NCBI RefSeq assembly: GCF_900590885.1
Contig: NZ_UUON01000042.1
Location: 1-64,000, forward strand
Length of the DNA: 64,000 bases
Direction: 5' to 3'
DNA from: Pseudomonas viridiflava
Lineage (GTDB): Bacteria; Pseudomonadota; Gammaproteobacteria; Pseudomonadales; Pseudomonadaceae
This document shows positions 35,429 through 43,465 of this stretch, one piece after another. The notes under the pieces were generated by a model. It saw only the letters and a program-made list of their open reading frames with translations. It was not told where the DNA came from and ran no database searches. The number at the start of each line of letters is the position of its first letter. The stretch's first letter is position 1. The translations under genes and the position numbers were made by a program.

Positions 35429-36220
35429 ATGCTGGCTACACTTGAAAATAATGATTGCTCGGATGCGACCATGACTGCCTTTACCCTTGCTGCAGCTCAA
35501 TCCATTTCCATCCCTGGCGATGTGCCGGCGAATATCGAACGCCACCTGGCATTGATGCGCACAGCCGCAGAGCACGGTGTGCAATTGCTGGTGTTTCCTG
35601 AATTGTCATTGACGGGCTACGAGCCGTCGTTGGCGGCCGCATTGGCCATTGCTCCGCAGGACGCTGTGCTGGCGCCGTTACGCGAGTTGGCGCGGACGCT
35701 GCAACTGACGGCGGTGGTGGGTATGCCGGTCCGCCTGGCACCTGAAGATGGCGTGCTGATTGGCGCTCTGGTGCTGGGCGCGGATGGCTCCCTGGCGATC
35801 TATACCAAGCAACATTTGCATGCAGGCGAGGAAGTGGCGTTTGTACCGGGGCAGGGCGCTGCGACCCTTGAGTTGGGGCGTGACCGGGTTGCGCTGGCGG
35901 TGTGCGCGGACTTTTCCCACGCCAGCCATCCACGTGCTGCTGCGGACTCGGGCGCAACGGTATACGCCGCCGGGGTGCTGATCAGCGAAGGTGGCTACGC
36001 AACCGACAGTGCGTTACTCCAGGGTTATGCCGCCGAGCATGGCCTGGTGGTGTTGATGGCCAACCATGGTGGCCCCTCGGGTGGCTGGGTCTGTGCCGGT
36101 CGCAGCGCTATCTGGGCCGCTGATGGTGGGTTGCTGGTCGCCGCGCCGGGCGTCGGCGAGGCGCTGGTGATTGCCCGTCGAGATGACGGTCGTTGGGCTG
36201 GCAACGTGGTGGTGCTTTAA
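35429..36220 (+). CDS. carbon-nitrogen hydrolase (nitrilase superfamily)
   Basis: A nitrilase-fold amidase of 263 residues. Catalytic Glu in LLVFPELSLTGYEP, Lys in YTKQHLHAGEE, and Cys in LAVCADFSHASHP, in the canonical order. It hydrolyses a small amide or nitrile; substrate unknown. ATG at 35429 is preceded by a perfect GAGGAGGG, but an ATG at 35471 (MTAFTLAAAQS) matches the usual family start and is a real alternative. The GNAT gene begins directly after its stop, so they form an operon. The promoter region overlaps that of the divergent DAHP synthase leader. Confidence 0.85.
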   Translation: MLATLENNDCSDATMTAFTLAAAQSISIPGDVPANIERHLALMRTAAEHGVQLLVFPELSLTGYEPSLAAALAIAPQDAVLAPLRELARTLQLTAVVGMPVRLAPEDGVLIGALVLGADGSLAIYTKQHLHAGEEVAFVPGQGAATLELGRDRVALAVCADFSHASHPRAAADSGATVYAAGVLISEGGYATDSALLQGYAAEHGLVVLMANHGGPSGGWVCAGRSAIWAADGGLLVAAPGVGEALVIARRDDGRWAGNVVVL

Positions 36221-36652
36221 ATGGCCTTTAATCTGCGCGCCGCGACGGATCAGGATCTGCCATTTGCAAGAACCCTGACCCATCAGGCCATGAACCCCTA
36301 TTACTTGCAGTACCGGTTGCTGTGGTCCAACGATGGCTTCGATATCGCCTGGGCCGGCCGCGAAAACTGGCTGATTTGCCGGGATGAAAGCGTCCTGGGT
36401 TTCATCAGCCTGAGCCGCGACAGCAGGGCGCTGTATATCCGCGAGTTGCATATGCTCGAGGGGTGTCGTGGGCTTGGCGCAGGAAGCTGGGTGTTGGAGC
36501 AGATGGCGCTCAAGGCGCAGGCGCTGGGCCTGTTGCGGTTGACCGTATACAAGTCGAATCCGGCCAGGGTGCTCTATCAGCGCATGGGGTTCAGTATCGT
36601 CGGTGATGAAGACTGCTTCTGGCGAATGGAGCGTGTCTGCGGTTCAAGCTAA
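36221..36652 (+). CDS. GNAT-family N-acetyltransferase
   Basis: A 143-residue GNAT protein. ALYIRELHMLEGCRGLGAGSWVLEQM includes the acetyl-CoA pyrophosphate loop (R/Q-x-x-G-x-G/A: CRGLGAG), followed by LRLTVYKSNPARVLYQRMGFSIVGDE, the family's strand 5 and last helix. The acceptor substrate is unknown. The ATG follows the nitrilase stop without any gap, pointing to translational coupling and a shared transcript. Confidence 0.88.
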   Translation: MAFNLRAATDQDLPFARTLTHQAMNPYYLQYRLLWSNDGFDIAWAGRENWLICRDESVLGFISLSRDSRALYIRELHMLEGCRGLGAGSWVLEQMALKAQALGLLRLTVYKSNPARVLYQRMGFSIVGDEDCFWRMERVCGSS

Positions 36653-36687
36653 ACCATGCGCTCAATCCTAATAAGCGCATACTGCTT

Positions 36688-36927
36688 TCAGGAGCCGACT
36701 TCCTGACCGTTGTTTTGACCATCGGCCTCAGCAAGGATGATCCCCTCTTTCATGCCCAGAAGGACCGCTACCTTATGGGCCTCTCCACGCCGTCCCTTTT
36801 TGCGCCCTGCGAGCACTTGATAGGTGGTTGCCGGATCTACGCCATGTTCACGGGCGAATGCCTGAACGGATTTCCCTTGGTGTTCCAGCCAGGCTTTGGC
36901 TTGTGCAGCTGTACGAATATCGGGCAT
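36688..36927 (-). CDS. small phage-type HTH DNA-binding protein
   Basis: A 79-residue protein whose residues 10-60 form an HTH (SVQAFAREHGVDPATTYQVLAGRKKGRRGEA), a type seen in phage regulators of pseudomonads. It is divergent from another HTH gene 82 bp away, the arrangement of a cI/cro-like switch. Upstream of its start TTGAAC occurs twice, 10 bp apart, possibly an operator. No other phage genes are nearby, so this may be a domesticated remnant. Confidence 0.72.
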   Translation of the reverse strand: MPDIRTAAQAKAWLEHQGKSVQAFAREHGVDPATTYQVLAGRKKGRRGEAHKVAVLLGMKEGIILAEADGQNNGQEVGS

Positions 36928-37009
36928 AGTTCAAAACCGTTCAAGTTTGTGTAAAACGAGATGAGTACGTCACCTCTTGGGGTGTGAAAAAATAGGATCA
37001 TACATCCAA

Positions 37010-37375
37010 ATGAGTGGAATCGGTTCGCGCTTGCGGCAAGAAAGAGAGCGACTAGGTCTGTCGCAAAAAGTTTTTGGTGAAATAGGCGGCGTCGAGGCCA
37101 ACGCCCAAGGTAAATACGAAAGTGGAGGGCGTGCGCCCAAGGCTGATTACTTGTCGCGTGTCGCCGCAAGGGGTGTGGATCTGTTGTACGTGTTGACCGG
37201 TACTGCCACGCCGATTCAACTGGAAAACCTGAGCCATGTCGAAGAGAAGGTGCTGGTTGACTACCGCTCCATGTTCAAGGAAGACCAGGATGCAATCCGC
37301 CGTCTGACGTCGACCCTGGCCGAACATTCTGTTTCATCAAATGGAAAAGCCAAGGTTTCCCCCCAGGATTCCTGA
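37010..37375 (+). CDS. XRE-type repressor-like HTH protein
   Basis: A 121-residue protein with an XRE HTH at about residues 3-60 (GSRLRQERERLGLSQKVFGEIGGV, then KYESGGRAPKADYL) and a short helical tail; it lacks the peptidase domain of LexA/cI repressors. The conserved VDLLYVLTG motif is typical of phage-derived XRE proteins. Divergent from the small HTH gene at 36688. ATG at 37010 is used; no strong ribosome site is visible. Confidence 0.78.
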   Translation: MSGIGSRLRQERERLGLSQKVFGEIGGVEANAQGKYESGGRAPKADYLSRVAARGVDLLYVLTGTATPIQLENLSHVEEKVLVDYRSMFKEDQDAIRRLTSTLAEHSVSSNGKAKVSPQDS

Positions 37376-37526
37376 CCCGTCGCCTAGTAAATCTGGCCGC
37401 CTGTCGTTCGGCAGGCGGTTACTGCGCCCTCAAACTCTATATATATGACGCTTGCAGCTAGGTCTGCGCCTTGGTTTTTTGCTAAGGTGTTCAGCAACCT
37501 ATAAGACCATATCGCGAGGTGTCTGC

Positions 37527-38168
37527 TTGATTAGGGTGCTAGTAGTCGATGACCATGATCTCGTTCGTACAGGCATTACACGAATGCTGGCTGACATCGA
37601 TGGCCTGCAAGTAGTCGGCCAGGCCGAATCGGGGGAAGAGTCCCTGATCAAGGCCCGGGAGTTGAAGCCCGATGTGGTGTTGATGGACGTCAAGATGCCC
37701 GGTATCGGTGGGCTTGGCGCCACGACCAAATTGTTGCGCAGCCATCCGGACATCAAAGTCGTGGTGGTCACCGTGTGCGAGGAAGATCCGTTTCCTACCC
37801 GCCTCTTGCAGGCAGGGGCTGCCGGCTACCTGACCAAGGGCGCAGGCCTGGCGGAAATGGTGCAAGCCATTCGCCTGGTGTTTGCCGGCCAGCGCTACAT
37901 CAGCCCGCAGATTGCCCAGCAGTTGGCGATCAAATCCTTCCAGCCTGTCAGCGACTCGCCATTTGACGCGTTGTCGGAGCGGGAAATCCAGATCGCCTTG
38001 ATGATTGTCGGCTGCCAGAAGGTGCAGACGATCTCAGACAAACTGTGCCTCTCGCCCAAGACCGTCAACACCTACCGTTATCGCATTTTCGAGAAGCTCG
38101 CCATCAGCAGTGATGTTGAATTGACCCTGCTCGCGGTGCGTCACGGCATGGTGGACGCCAGCGCCTGA
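37527..38168 (+). CDS. gacA: GacA response regulator
   Basis: A 213-residue regulator starting with TTG (IRVLVVDDHDLVRTG), as GacA usually does, with GAGGTG before the start. Receiver phospho-acceptor Asp54 is in VVLMDVKMPG; the LuxR HTH is at about 145-205 (LSEREIQIALMIVGCQKVQTI). GacA, phosphorylated by GacS, activates the RsmX/Y/Z-type small RNAs that relieve RsmA repression of secondary metabolism, exoenzymes and biofilm. uvrC starts one base after its stop, the conserved arrangement. The sensor gacS is not in the window. Confidence 0.96.
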   Translation: MIRVLVVDDHDLVRTGITRMLADIDGLQVVGQAESGEESLIKARELKPDVVLMDVKMPGIGGLGATTKLLRSHPDIKVVVVTVCEEDPFPTRLLQAGAAGYLTKGAGLAEMVQAIRLVFAGQRYISPQIAQQLAIKSFQPVSDSPFDALSEREIQIALMIVGCQKVQTISDKLCLSPKTVNTYRYRIFEKLAISSDVELTLLAVRHGMVDASA

Positions 38169-38169
38169 C

Positions 38170-39993
38170 ATGACCACGCCGTTTGATCCCAGTGCCTTCC
38201 TCTCAACCTGCAGTGGCCGCCCCGGCGTGTACCGCATGTTCGACAGCGAGGCGCGCCTGCTGTACGTGGGCAAAGCCAAGAACCTGAAAAACCGCCTCGC
38301 GAGCTACTTTCGCAAGAGCGGCCTGGCGCCGAAGACCGCTGCGCTGGTGGCGCGTATCGCCCAGGTCGAAACCACCATCACCGCCAATGAAACCGAAGCG
38401 CTGCTGCTTGAGCAGACGTTGATCAAGGAATGGCGGCCGCCCTACAACATCCTGCTGCGCGACGATAAATCCTACCCCTACGTGTTTTTATCCGACGGTA
38501 ATTTCCCGCGCCTGAGCATTCACCGCGGTGCCAAAAAGGCCAAGGGCAAGTATTTCGGGCCCTATCCCAGTGCCGGTGCGATTCGCGAAAGCCTGAGCCT
38601 GCTGCAAAAGACCTTTTTTGTGCGCCAGTGCGAAGACAGCTTCTACAAGAACCGTACGCGGCCGTGCCTGCAATACCAGATCAAACGTTGCAAGGCGCCG
38701 TGCGTGGGTTTGGTTGAGCCGGCGGAGTACGCTGAGGATGTGCGCCATTCGGTGATGTTCCTCGAAGGTCGCAGCAATGCCCTCACCGATGAACTCTCCG
38801 GCGCCATGGAGCAGGCCGCCGGTACCCTGGATTTCGAACGGGCTGCAGAGCTGCGCGACCAGATCTCCCTGCTGCGCCGCGTGCAGGATCAGCAAAGCAT
38901 GGAAGGCGGCACCGGTGATGTGGATGTGATCGCGGCGTTCGTGAATCCGGGCGGCGCCTGTGTGCACCTGATCAGCGTACGGGGCGGGCGGGTGCTGGGC
39001 AGCAAGAACTTCTTCCCGCAGACCGGTATCGACGAGGAAGTCGCCGAAGTGATGGCCGCGTTCCTGGGCCAGTATTATGTCAGCAGCCCTGAGCGCGACT
39101 TGCCGTCTGAACTGATCGTCAACGTGGTGCATGAAGACTTCCCCACCTTGATCGAGGCGATCCACGAACTGCGCGGCCGCGAGCTGGACATCAGCCATCG
39201 CGTACGCGGCACGCGCGCGCGCTGGCAGCAACTGGCCGTGACCAACGCCGAGCAGGCCCTGGGCGCACGCCTGGCCAATCGACAGCACGTCGCCGCGCGC
39301 TTCGACGCCCTGGCCGAAGTCCTCAACCTGGACGAACCGCCCCAGCGCCTCGAGTGCTACGACATCAGCCACTCCAGCGGTGAGGCCACCGTGGCGTCCT
39401 GTGTGGTGTTCGGGCCGGAAGGACCGATTAAGTCCGACTACCGGCGCTACAACATCGAAGGCGTCACCGCCGGTGACGATTACGCGGCCATGCACCAGGC
39501 CCTGACGCGACGCTTCAGCAAACTCAAGGACGGGGAGGGCAAGCTGCCGGATATCCTGCTGGTGGACGGCGGCAAGGGCCAGCTGTCAATGGCCCGTGAT
39601 GTGCTTAACGAACTCGCGGTGCCCGACCTGATCCTGCTCGGCGTGGCCAAGGGCGCCACGCGCAAGGCCGGTTTCGAGACGTTGTACTTGAATGATGCGG
39701 CCCATGAGTTCACTTTGAAGGGCGACTCACCCGCCCTGCACCTGATTCAACAGATTCGCGACGAAGCCCACCGTTTCGCCATTACCGGCCACCGTGCCCG
39801 ACGTGGCAAAACCCGGCGAACCTCAACCCTGGAAGGGGTGGCGGGTGTCGGCCCGACGCGTCGGCGTGATCTGCTTAAACATTTTGGTGGCTTGCAGGAG
39901 CTATCCCGTGCCAGCATTGACGAAATTGCCAAAGCACCCGGTATCAGTAAAAAGCTCGCTGAGTTGATTTATGCAAGTCTGCACAGCGAATAG
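38170..39993 (+). CDS. uvrC: UvrC, excinuclease ABC subunit C
   Basis: A 607-residue UvrC. N-terminal GIY-YIG nuclease (PGVYRMFDSEARLLYVGKAKNLKNRLASYF) makes the 3' incision; a Cys cluster and UVR domain (about 200-235) bind UvrB; the RNase H-like domain (ECYDISHSSGE, VDGGKGQ) makes the 5' incision; tandem helix-hairpin-helix motifs close the protein (GVAGVGPTRRRDLLKHFGG). It acts in nucleotide excision repair. Co-transcribed with gacA and probably pgsA. Confidence 0.97.
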   Translation: MTTPFDPSAFLSTCSGRPGVYRMFDSEARLLYVGKAKNLKNRLASYFRKSGLAPKTAALVARIAQVETTITANETEALLLEQTLIKEWRPPYNILLRDDKSYPYVFLSDGNFPRLSIHRGAKKAKGKYFGPYPSAGAIRESLSLLQKTFFVRQCEDSFYKNRTRPCLQYQIKRCKAPCVGLVEPAEYAEDVRHSVMFLEGRSNALTDELSGAMEQAAGTLDFERAAELRDQISLLRRVQDQQSMEGGTGDVDVIAAFVNPGGACVHLISVRGGRVLGSKNFFPQTGIDEEVAEVMAAFLGQYYVSSPERDLPSELIVNVVHEDFPTLIEAIHELRGRELDISHRVRGTRARWQQLAVTNAEQALGARLANRQHVAARFDALAEVLNLDEPPQRLECYDISHSSGEATVASCVVFGPEGPIKSDYRRYNIEGVTAGDDYAAMHQALTRRFSKLKDGEGKLPDILLVDGGKGQLSMARDVLNELAVPDLILLGVAKGATRKAGFETLYLNDAAHEFTLKGDSPALHLIQQIRDEAHRFAITGHRARRGKTRRTSTLEGVAGVGPTRRRDLLKHFGGLQELSRASIDEIAKAPGISKKLAELIYASLHSE

Positions 39994-40025
39994 AATGCCT
40001 TTCCACCTCGTAGCCAGTTGTGCCG

Positions 40026-40586
40026 ATGAATATCCCTAATCTGATCACCGTACTACGCGTCCTGCTTATCCCGATTTTTATTCTGTTGTTCTATTTGCCC
40101 TACGAATGGAGCTACATGGCCTCCAGTTCGGTGTTCGCCTTTGCGGCCGCCACCGACTGGCTCGACGGCTACCTGGCCCGCCGCCTGGAACAGAGCACGC
40201 CGTTCGGCGCGTTCCTCGACCCGGTGGCCGACAAACTTATGGTGGCCGTCGCCCTGGTCCTGCTGGTACAGGAGCACGGCAACCTGTGGCTGACCTTACC
40301 GGCTGCGGTGATCATCGGCCGCGAGATCGTCGTCTCGGCCCTGCGCGAATGGATGGCCGAAATCGGCGCCCGCGCCCACGTTGCCGTCTCCAACATGGGC
40401 AAATGGAAAACCGCCGCGCAAATGCTCGCGCTGGTCATCCTGCTGGCCAACCCGTCGGACTTCACCTTCTGGGTCCTGCTGGGCTACGCCTTGCTGCTGA
40501 TCGCTGCCGGCTTGACCCTGTGGTCCATGCTCCAGTATCTGCGGGCCGCCTGGCCACATCTGCGCACTGAGGTTGAAAAGAAATAA
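40026..40586 (+). CDS. pgsA: CDP-diacylglycerol-glycerol-3-phosphate 3-phosphatidyltransferase
   Basis: A 186-residue membrane enzyme of the CDP-alcohol phosphotransferase family. The complete catalytic motif DG-x2-AR-x8-G-x3-D-x3-D is visible in DWLDGYLARRLEQSTPFGAF and the following LDPVADK. About four to six helices. It makes phosphatidylglycerophosphate, the first committed step to phosphatidylglycerol and cardiolipin. ATG at 40026 gives the family start MNIPNLIT; a GTG two codons earlier is possible. Follows uvrC by 32 bp. Confidence 0.95.
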   Translation: MNIPNLITVLRVLLIPIFILLFYLPYEWSYMASSSVFAFAAATDWLDGYLARRLEQSTPFGAFLDPVADKLMVAVALVLLVQEHGNLWLTLPAAVIIGREIVVSALREWMAEIGARAHVAVSNMGKWKTAAQMLALVILLANPSDFTFWVLLGYALLLIAAGLTLWSMLQYLRAAWPHLRTEVEKK

Positions 40587-40606
40587 AACTTTTTTGAATC
40601 AAGAGG

Positions 40607-40634
40607 TTGACGGGTGCTCAGGATTCTATAGAAT
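40607..40634 (+). promoter_or_regulatory. tRNA-Gly promoter
   Basis: TTGACG (40607-40612), 16 bases, then TAGAAT (40629-40634), followed by a GC-rich discriminator, 12 bases before the tRNA. The GC discriminator is typical of stringently controlled stable-RNA promoters. Confidence 0.65.
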
Positions 40635-40646
40635 GCGCATCACCAA

Positions 40647-40722
<76 letters not shown>

Positions 40723-40732
40723 AGTATTAAAG

Positions 40733-40763
40733 AAAAAGCCACTCAAACGAGTGGCTTTTTTTT
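40733..40763 (+). terminator. Rho-independent terminator of the tRNA-Gly
   Basis: AAAAAGCCACTC, loop AAAC, GAGTGGCTTTTT and further T residues: an 8-bp GC-containing core stem extended by A/T pairs, with a T8 tail. Confidence 0.92.
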
Positions 40764-40781
40764 GCCTGTGATTTGTGGAAT

Positions 40782-40801
40782 AGACGCTTCGGCGTCTTTT
40801 T
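40782..40801 (+). terminator. second small terminator-like hairpin
   Basis: AGACGC, TTCG tetraloop, GCGTCT and a T-run: a compact, very stable hairpin about 20 bp after the first terminator. May be a backup terminator or the leftover of a lost tRNA unit. Confidence 0.55.
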
Positions 40802-40861
40802 CGTTTATGCGGGAACCCAGGGTAATCGTAAGTAACTAACCCTGTCCTTTCTTCAGTCCTT

Positions 40862-41020
40862 TCAAGCGCATATTCGCCCTTTGCACAGCGGCCATTTTTC
40901 AGGCCGCTTCATGCGTTTCCACTTTCTGATGTCATCTTTGCTCCGCCCGCAACTCACGCACAGTTCACCACTCAGTTGGCAAATCGAGAGGCAGGGGTTT
41001 TCGATTTCTTTCGCCATCAT
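40862..41020 (-). CDS. DUF1289-like small zinc-finger-type protein, 3' end frameshifted
   Basis: A 52-codon ORF with four Cys in the DUF1289 pattern: NPCLSICQLSGELCVSCGRS, followed by DDIRKWKRMKRPEKW. The first ATG (41020) overlaps the stop of the upstream 118-aa gene as TGATG, indicating coupling. After PEK the frame turns to PLCKGRICA and stops; shifting by one base at the A5 run (40895-40899) gives MAAVQRANMRLKGLKKGQG and a stop at 40836, which looks like the natural C-terminus of this family. So the 3' end is probably frameshifted in this genome or sequence. Confidence 0.7.
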   Translation of the reverse strand: MMAKEIENPCLSICQLSGELCVSCGRSKDDIRKWKRMKRPEKWPLCKGRICA

Positions 41021-41376
41021 CAATAGCCTTTAACCAGGCGTTTCTGCCAATCGCCGTTGTGGATACGTTGGCACTCTTGCTCAGAGTCAAACCGGACATT
41101 GCGATCTGAAGGGGTCAGATTGATGTTGGCGGCATTCAATGCGATGGCCATCAGCTCAAAGATGCGCGCCTTCGCATCAATCTGGGCGCGTGTCCGGTCG
41201 GCCTGGGTCTCGAACACCCAGATGACCTTCAGTGTTTGCGCCAACGCGTTCAGGTCAGCGGTGTGGGTGAGCCAGATAAAGCCTTTGATTTCAGCTTTTG
41301 CTGTTTCGCACGCGTCGGTCAGGGTGGTGATCAACTGGCGTTCGATCCGCGCCAGTTCACGTTTGCCTGGAGGCAT
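41020..41376 (-). CDS. conserved hypothetical protein, 118 aa
   Basis: A 118-residue soluble protein (MPPGKRELARIERQLITTL; FIWLTHTADLNALAQTLKVIWVF; ending FDSEQECQRIHNGDWQKRL). Similar small proteins in pseudomonads carry the label 'Fis family regulator', but I see no HTH and do not accept it. AAGGA precedes the ATG at seven bases. Overlaps by four bases (TGATG) with the DUF1289-like ORF downstream, so both are likely expressed together. Confidence 0.65.
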   Translation of the reverse strand: MPPGKRELARIERQLITTLTDACETAKAEIKGFIWLTHTADLNALAQTLKVIWVFETQADRTRAQIDAKARIFELMAIALNAANINLTPSDRNVRFDSEQECQRIHNGDWQKRLVKGY

Positions 41377-41573
41377 TGCACATTCCTTTGGAAATTCAGA
41401 AGGGGTTGGACGCAGCGGCGGGCGTGTGCCAGGGGTAACCCAGGTTAACGCGTCCTGGACGGTGCCTTCATCTCGATTCGCCAGGGGATGGCCGTACCGC
41501 GTGGGTATAATGCGGGCGCGGCCTATTCCCGGTTGACTCGCGCGCGCTTACCAGGGGTGCAGTTCATTACCAG

Positions 41574-41591
41574 CATGAGCTAACGTTCATG
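41574..41591. promoter_or_regulatory. palindrome upstream of lysR, copy 1
   Basis: CATGAGCTAACGTTCATG, an imperfect inverted repeat (ATGAGC / GTTCAT), 37 bp before the LysR start. Nearly the same 18-mer follows the gene at 42537. Probable LysR operator. The preceding stretch 41377-41573 has TATAAT at 41506-41511 but no gene. Confidence 0.6.
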
Positions 41592-41628
41592 TACGCGCTA
41601 TTGCGATAACTCGCCGGACACCGCCCCT

Positions 41629-42534
41629 ATGAGAGACCTGCCACCCACCGCAACCTTGCGCGCTTTTGAAGTTGCAACCCGCCACCCGACGTTTACAGCC
41701 GCCGCACAGGAGCTACATGTTACTCAAAGCGCGGTCAGTCACCAGCTAAAGCATCTTGAAGCGCTTTGGGGGCTGCAGTTGTTCGAGCGTGGCAAGGCGT
41801 TACGCCTCACGGCTGCGGGGGCTACGCTGGCGCCGATCGTGCGGGAGTTTTTCATCAGCCTGGAGGCGACTCTGGGTGATCTGCGCGAGCAAAAGGGCAG
41901 GGTTCGGCTCAGCGTCAGCACCACCTATTCCTTCGCGCTCAAATGGCTGCTGCCACGCTTGCCGCGTCTCGCTCGCCAGCACCCCGAGCTGCTGGTCTCG
42001 CTGGATACCACCGATAAAATCATCCACTTCTCCCACGGCCAGGCGGATGTTGCGATCAGGCTCGGCAAGGGCAATTACCCAGGTCTGCATTCGGAGTTCC
42101 TGTTTGGGGAGCAGGTATTTCCTGTGGCCAGCCCCGAACTGCTGCGGCGTGTGGGGACGCCGCAGAGCCCGGCAGACTTGTTGCACTTCCCGCTGCTGAC
42201 GCGCGATGGCGCCGAGTTGGTGCCCAAGTGGGAGGTGTGGTTTCAGGCTGTGGGGCTGGCCTATTTACCGCTCCAGGAGAGCGTCAGATTTGGCGATACC
42301 AACATGACGGTCGAGGCGGCCTTGCTCGGCCAGGGCGTTGCATTGGTGCGTAGCGGGCATGTCGAGCACGAAATCAGCGATGGCCGTTTGGTGCGGCTGT
42401 TTGATGTGCCGCTTCCATCGCCGCTGGCGTACTACTTCGTCTGCCCCAAGGGCATCGAAGCGCAGCCGCACATCGTCAGCTTTCGCCAATGGTTGGTCAG
42501 CGAGGCGCTGAAAGTGCAACGCGTCGATCAGTAA
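41629..42534 (+). CDS. LysR-family regulator (GcvA-like subgroup)
   Basis: A 301-residue LysR regulator. Opening MRDLPPTATLRAFEVATRHPTF and HVTQSAVSHQLKHLE are typical of the GcvA/AmpR subgroup; effector domain from about 90 to 295. It is transcribed in the same direction as the EamA permease and SDR genes. Matching palindromes lie before the gene (41574) and between it and the permease (42537), so it probably regulates both itself and the downstream operon. Confidence 0.87.
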   Translation: MRDLPPTATLRAFEVATRHPTFTAAAQELHVTQSAVSHQLKHLEALWGLQLFERGKALRLTAAGATLAPIVREFFISLEATLGDLREQKGRVRLSVSTTYSFALKWLLPRLPRLARQHPELLVSLDTTDKIIHFSHGQADVAIRLGKGNYPGLHSEFLFGEQVFPVASPELLRRVGTPQSPADLLHFPLLTRDGAELVPKWEVWFQAVGLAYLPLQESVRFGDTNMTVEAALLGQGVALVRSGHVEHEISDGRLVRLFDVPLPSPLAYYFVCPKGIEAQPHIVSFRQWLVSEALKVQRVDQ

Positions 42535-42536
42535 GC

Positions 42537-42554
42537 CATGAGCATACGTTCATG
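42537..42554. promoter_or_regulatory. palindrome downstream of lysR, copy 2
   Basis: CATGAGCATACGTTCATG, 16 of 18 bases identical to the site at 41574, located 55 bp before the permease start. The position suits an operator for the EamA-SDR operon. Confidence 0.6.
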
Positions 42555-42608
42555 CTGCGATGAGGAGACTTCGCTGTAGCCCCGGCGCCGGATTGCCTAA
42601 AGTGGCGC

Positions 42609-43436
42609 ATGCCTATTCATCTCATCTTCATTGTGCTGTTCGCCGCGCTCCTGCATGCCAGCTGGAACGCGCTGCTGCGTAGCGGTGCCGATCGGCTGTG
42701 GTCGATGACGGTGATGTGCATTGCCATTGCCATCACCAGTGTCGTTGCCGCCGCGTTCATGGTGCCCCCCGCGATTGAAAGCTGGGGCTACGCGCTGCTG
42801 TCGGCGTTGCTGCATGTGGGCTACAACCTGTTTCTGGTGCGCAGTTACCGAGTCGGCGACCTGGGGCAGATCTATCCGATTTCACGGGGTTCGTCGCCGG
42901 TGCTGATCACCTTGGGGGCCGCGGTGTTTGCTGGAGAAAGCATCACGCCTGGCGAGTTGCTCGGTATTGCGCTGGTGTCAGGCGGGATTATTTCGCTGGC
43001 TTTCAGAGGGCGCAGTCTATCGGTTCCCAGCCTGCCCTATGCGCTGGGAACGGGGGTCTTTATTGCGGCCTACAGCGTGGTCGACGGCATCGGCGCGAGG
43101 CTCTCCGGTGCGCCGCTGGCCTACACCGTGTGGATGTGCGCCCTGTGGGGCGTGCTGATGCCGGTGGTCTACATCGGCCTGCGTGATACCCGCAGCTTGT
43201 TCTGCGTGCGGCCCGGAACCGTGACCGCGCTGGTCGGCGGGCTGGTCTCTTTGCTCGCCTATGGAATGGTCATCTACGCCATGAACGAAGCGCCCCTGGG
43301 CGCGGTATCGGCATTGCGCGAAACCAGCGTGCTGTTTGCGGCGTTGATCGGCTATGTGTTTCTCGGCGAGACGCTCACTGCCCGGCGGATACTGGCGTGC
43401 GTTGTGATCGCCAGCGGCACCCTCATCATCGGCTGA
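42609..43436 (+). CDS. EamA/DMT-superfamily permease
   Basis: A 275-residue protein with about ten TM helices in two EamA repeats (about 5-135 and 145-275). YPISRGSSPVLITLGAAVFAGE and SALRETSVLFAALIGYVFLGE are the matching ends of the two repeats. DMT permeases export amino acids or other metabolites; substrate unknown. The SDR gene follows 29 bp after and a LysR gene precedes it, suggesting a small inducible unit. Confidence 0.87.
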   Translation: MPIHLIFIVLFAALLHASWNALLRSGADRLWSMTVMCIAIAITSVVAAAFMVPPAIESWGYALLSALLHVGYNLFLVRSYRVGDLGQIYPISRGSSPVLITLGAAVFAGESITPGELLGIALVSGGIISLAFRGRSLSVPSLPYALGTGVFIAAYSVVDGIGARLSGAPLAYTVWMCALWGVLMPVVYIGLRDTRSLFCVRPGTVTALVGGLVSLLAYGMVIYAMNEAPLGAVSALRETSVLFAALIGYVFLGETLTARRILACVVIASGTLIIG

Positions 43437-43465
43437 AACAGCCAACGGCTCAGGAGGTAGGTTTC

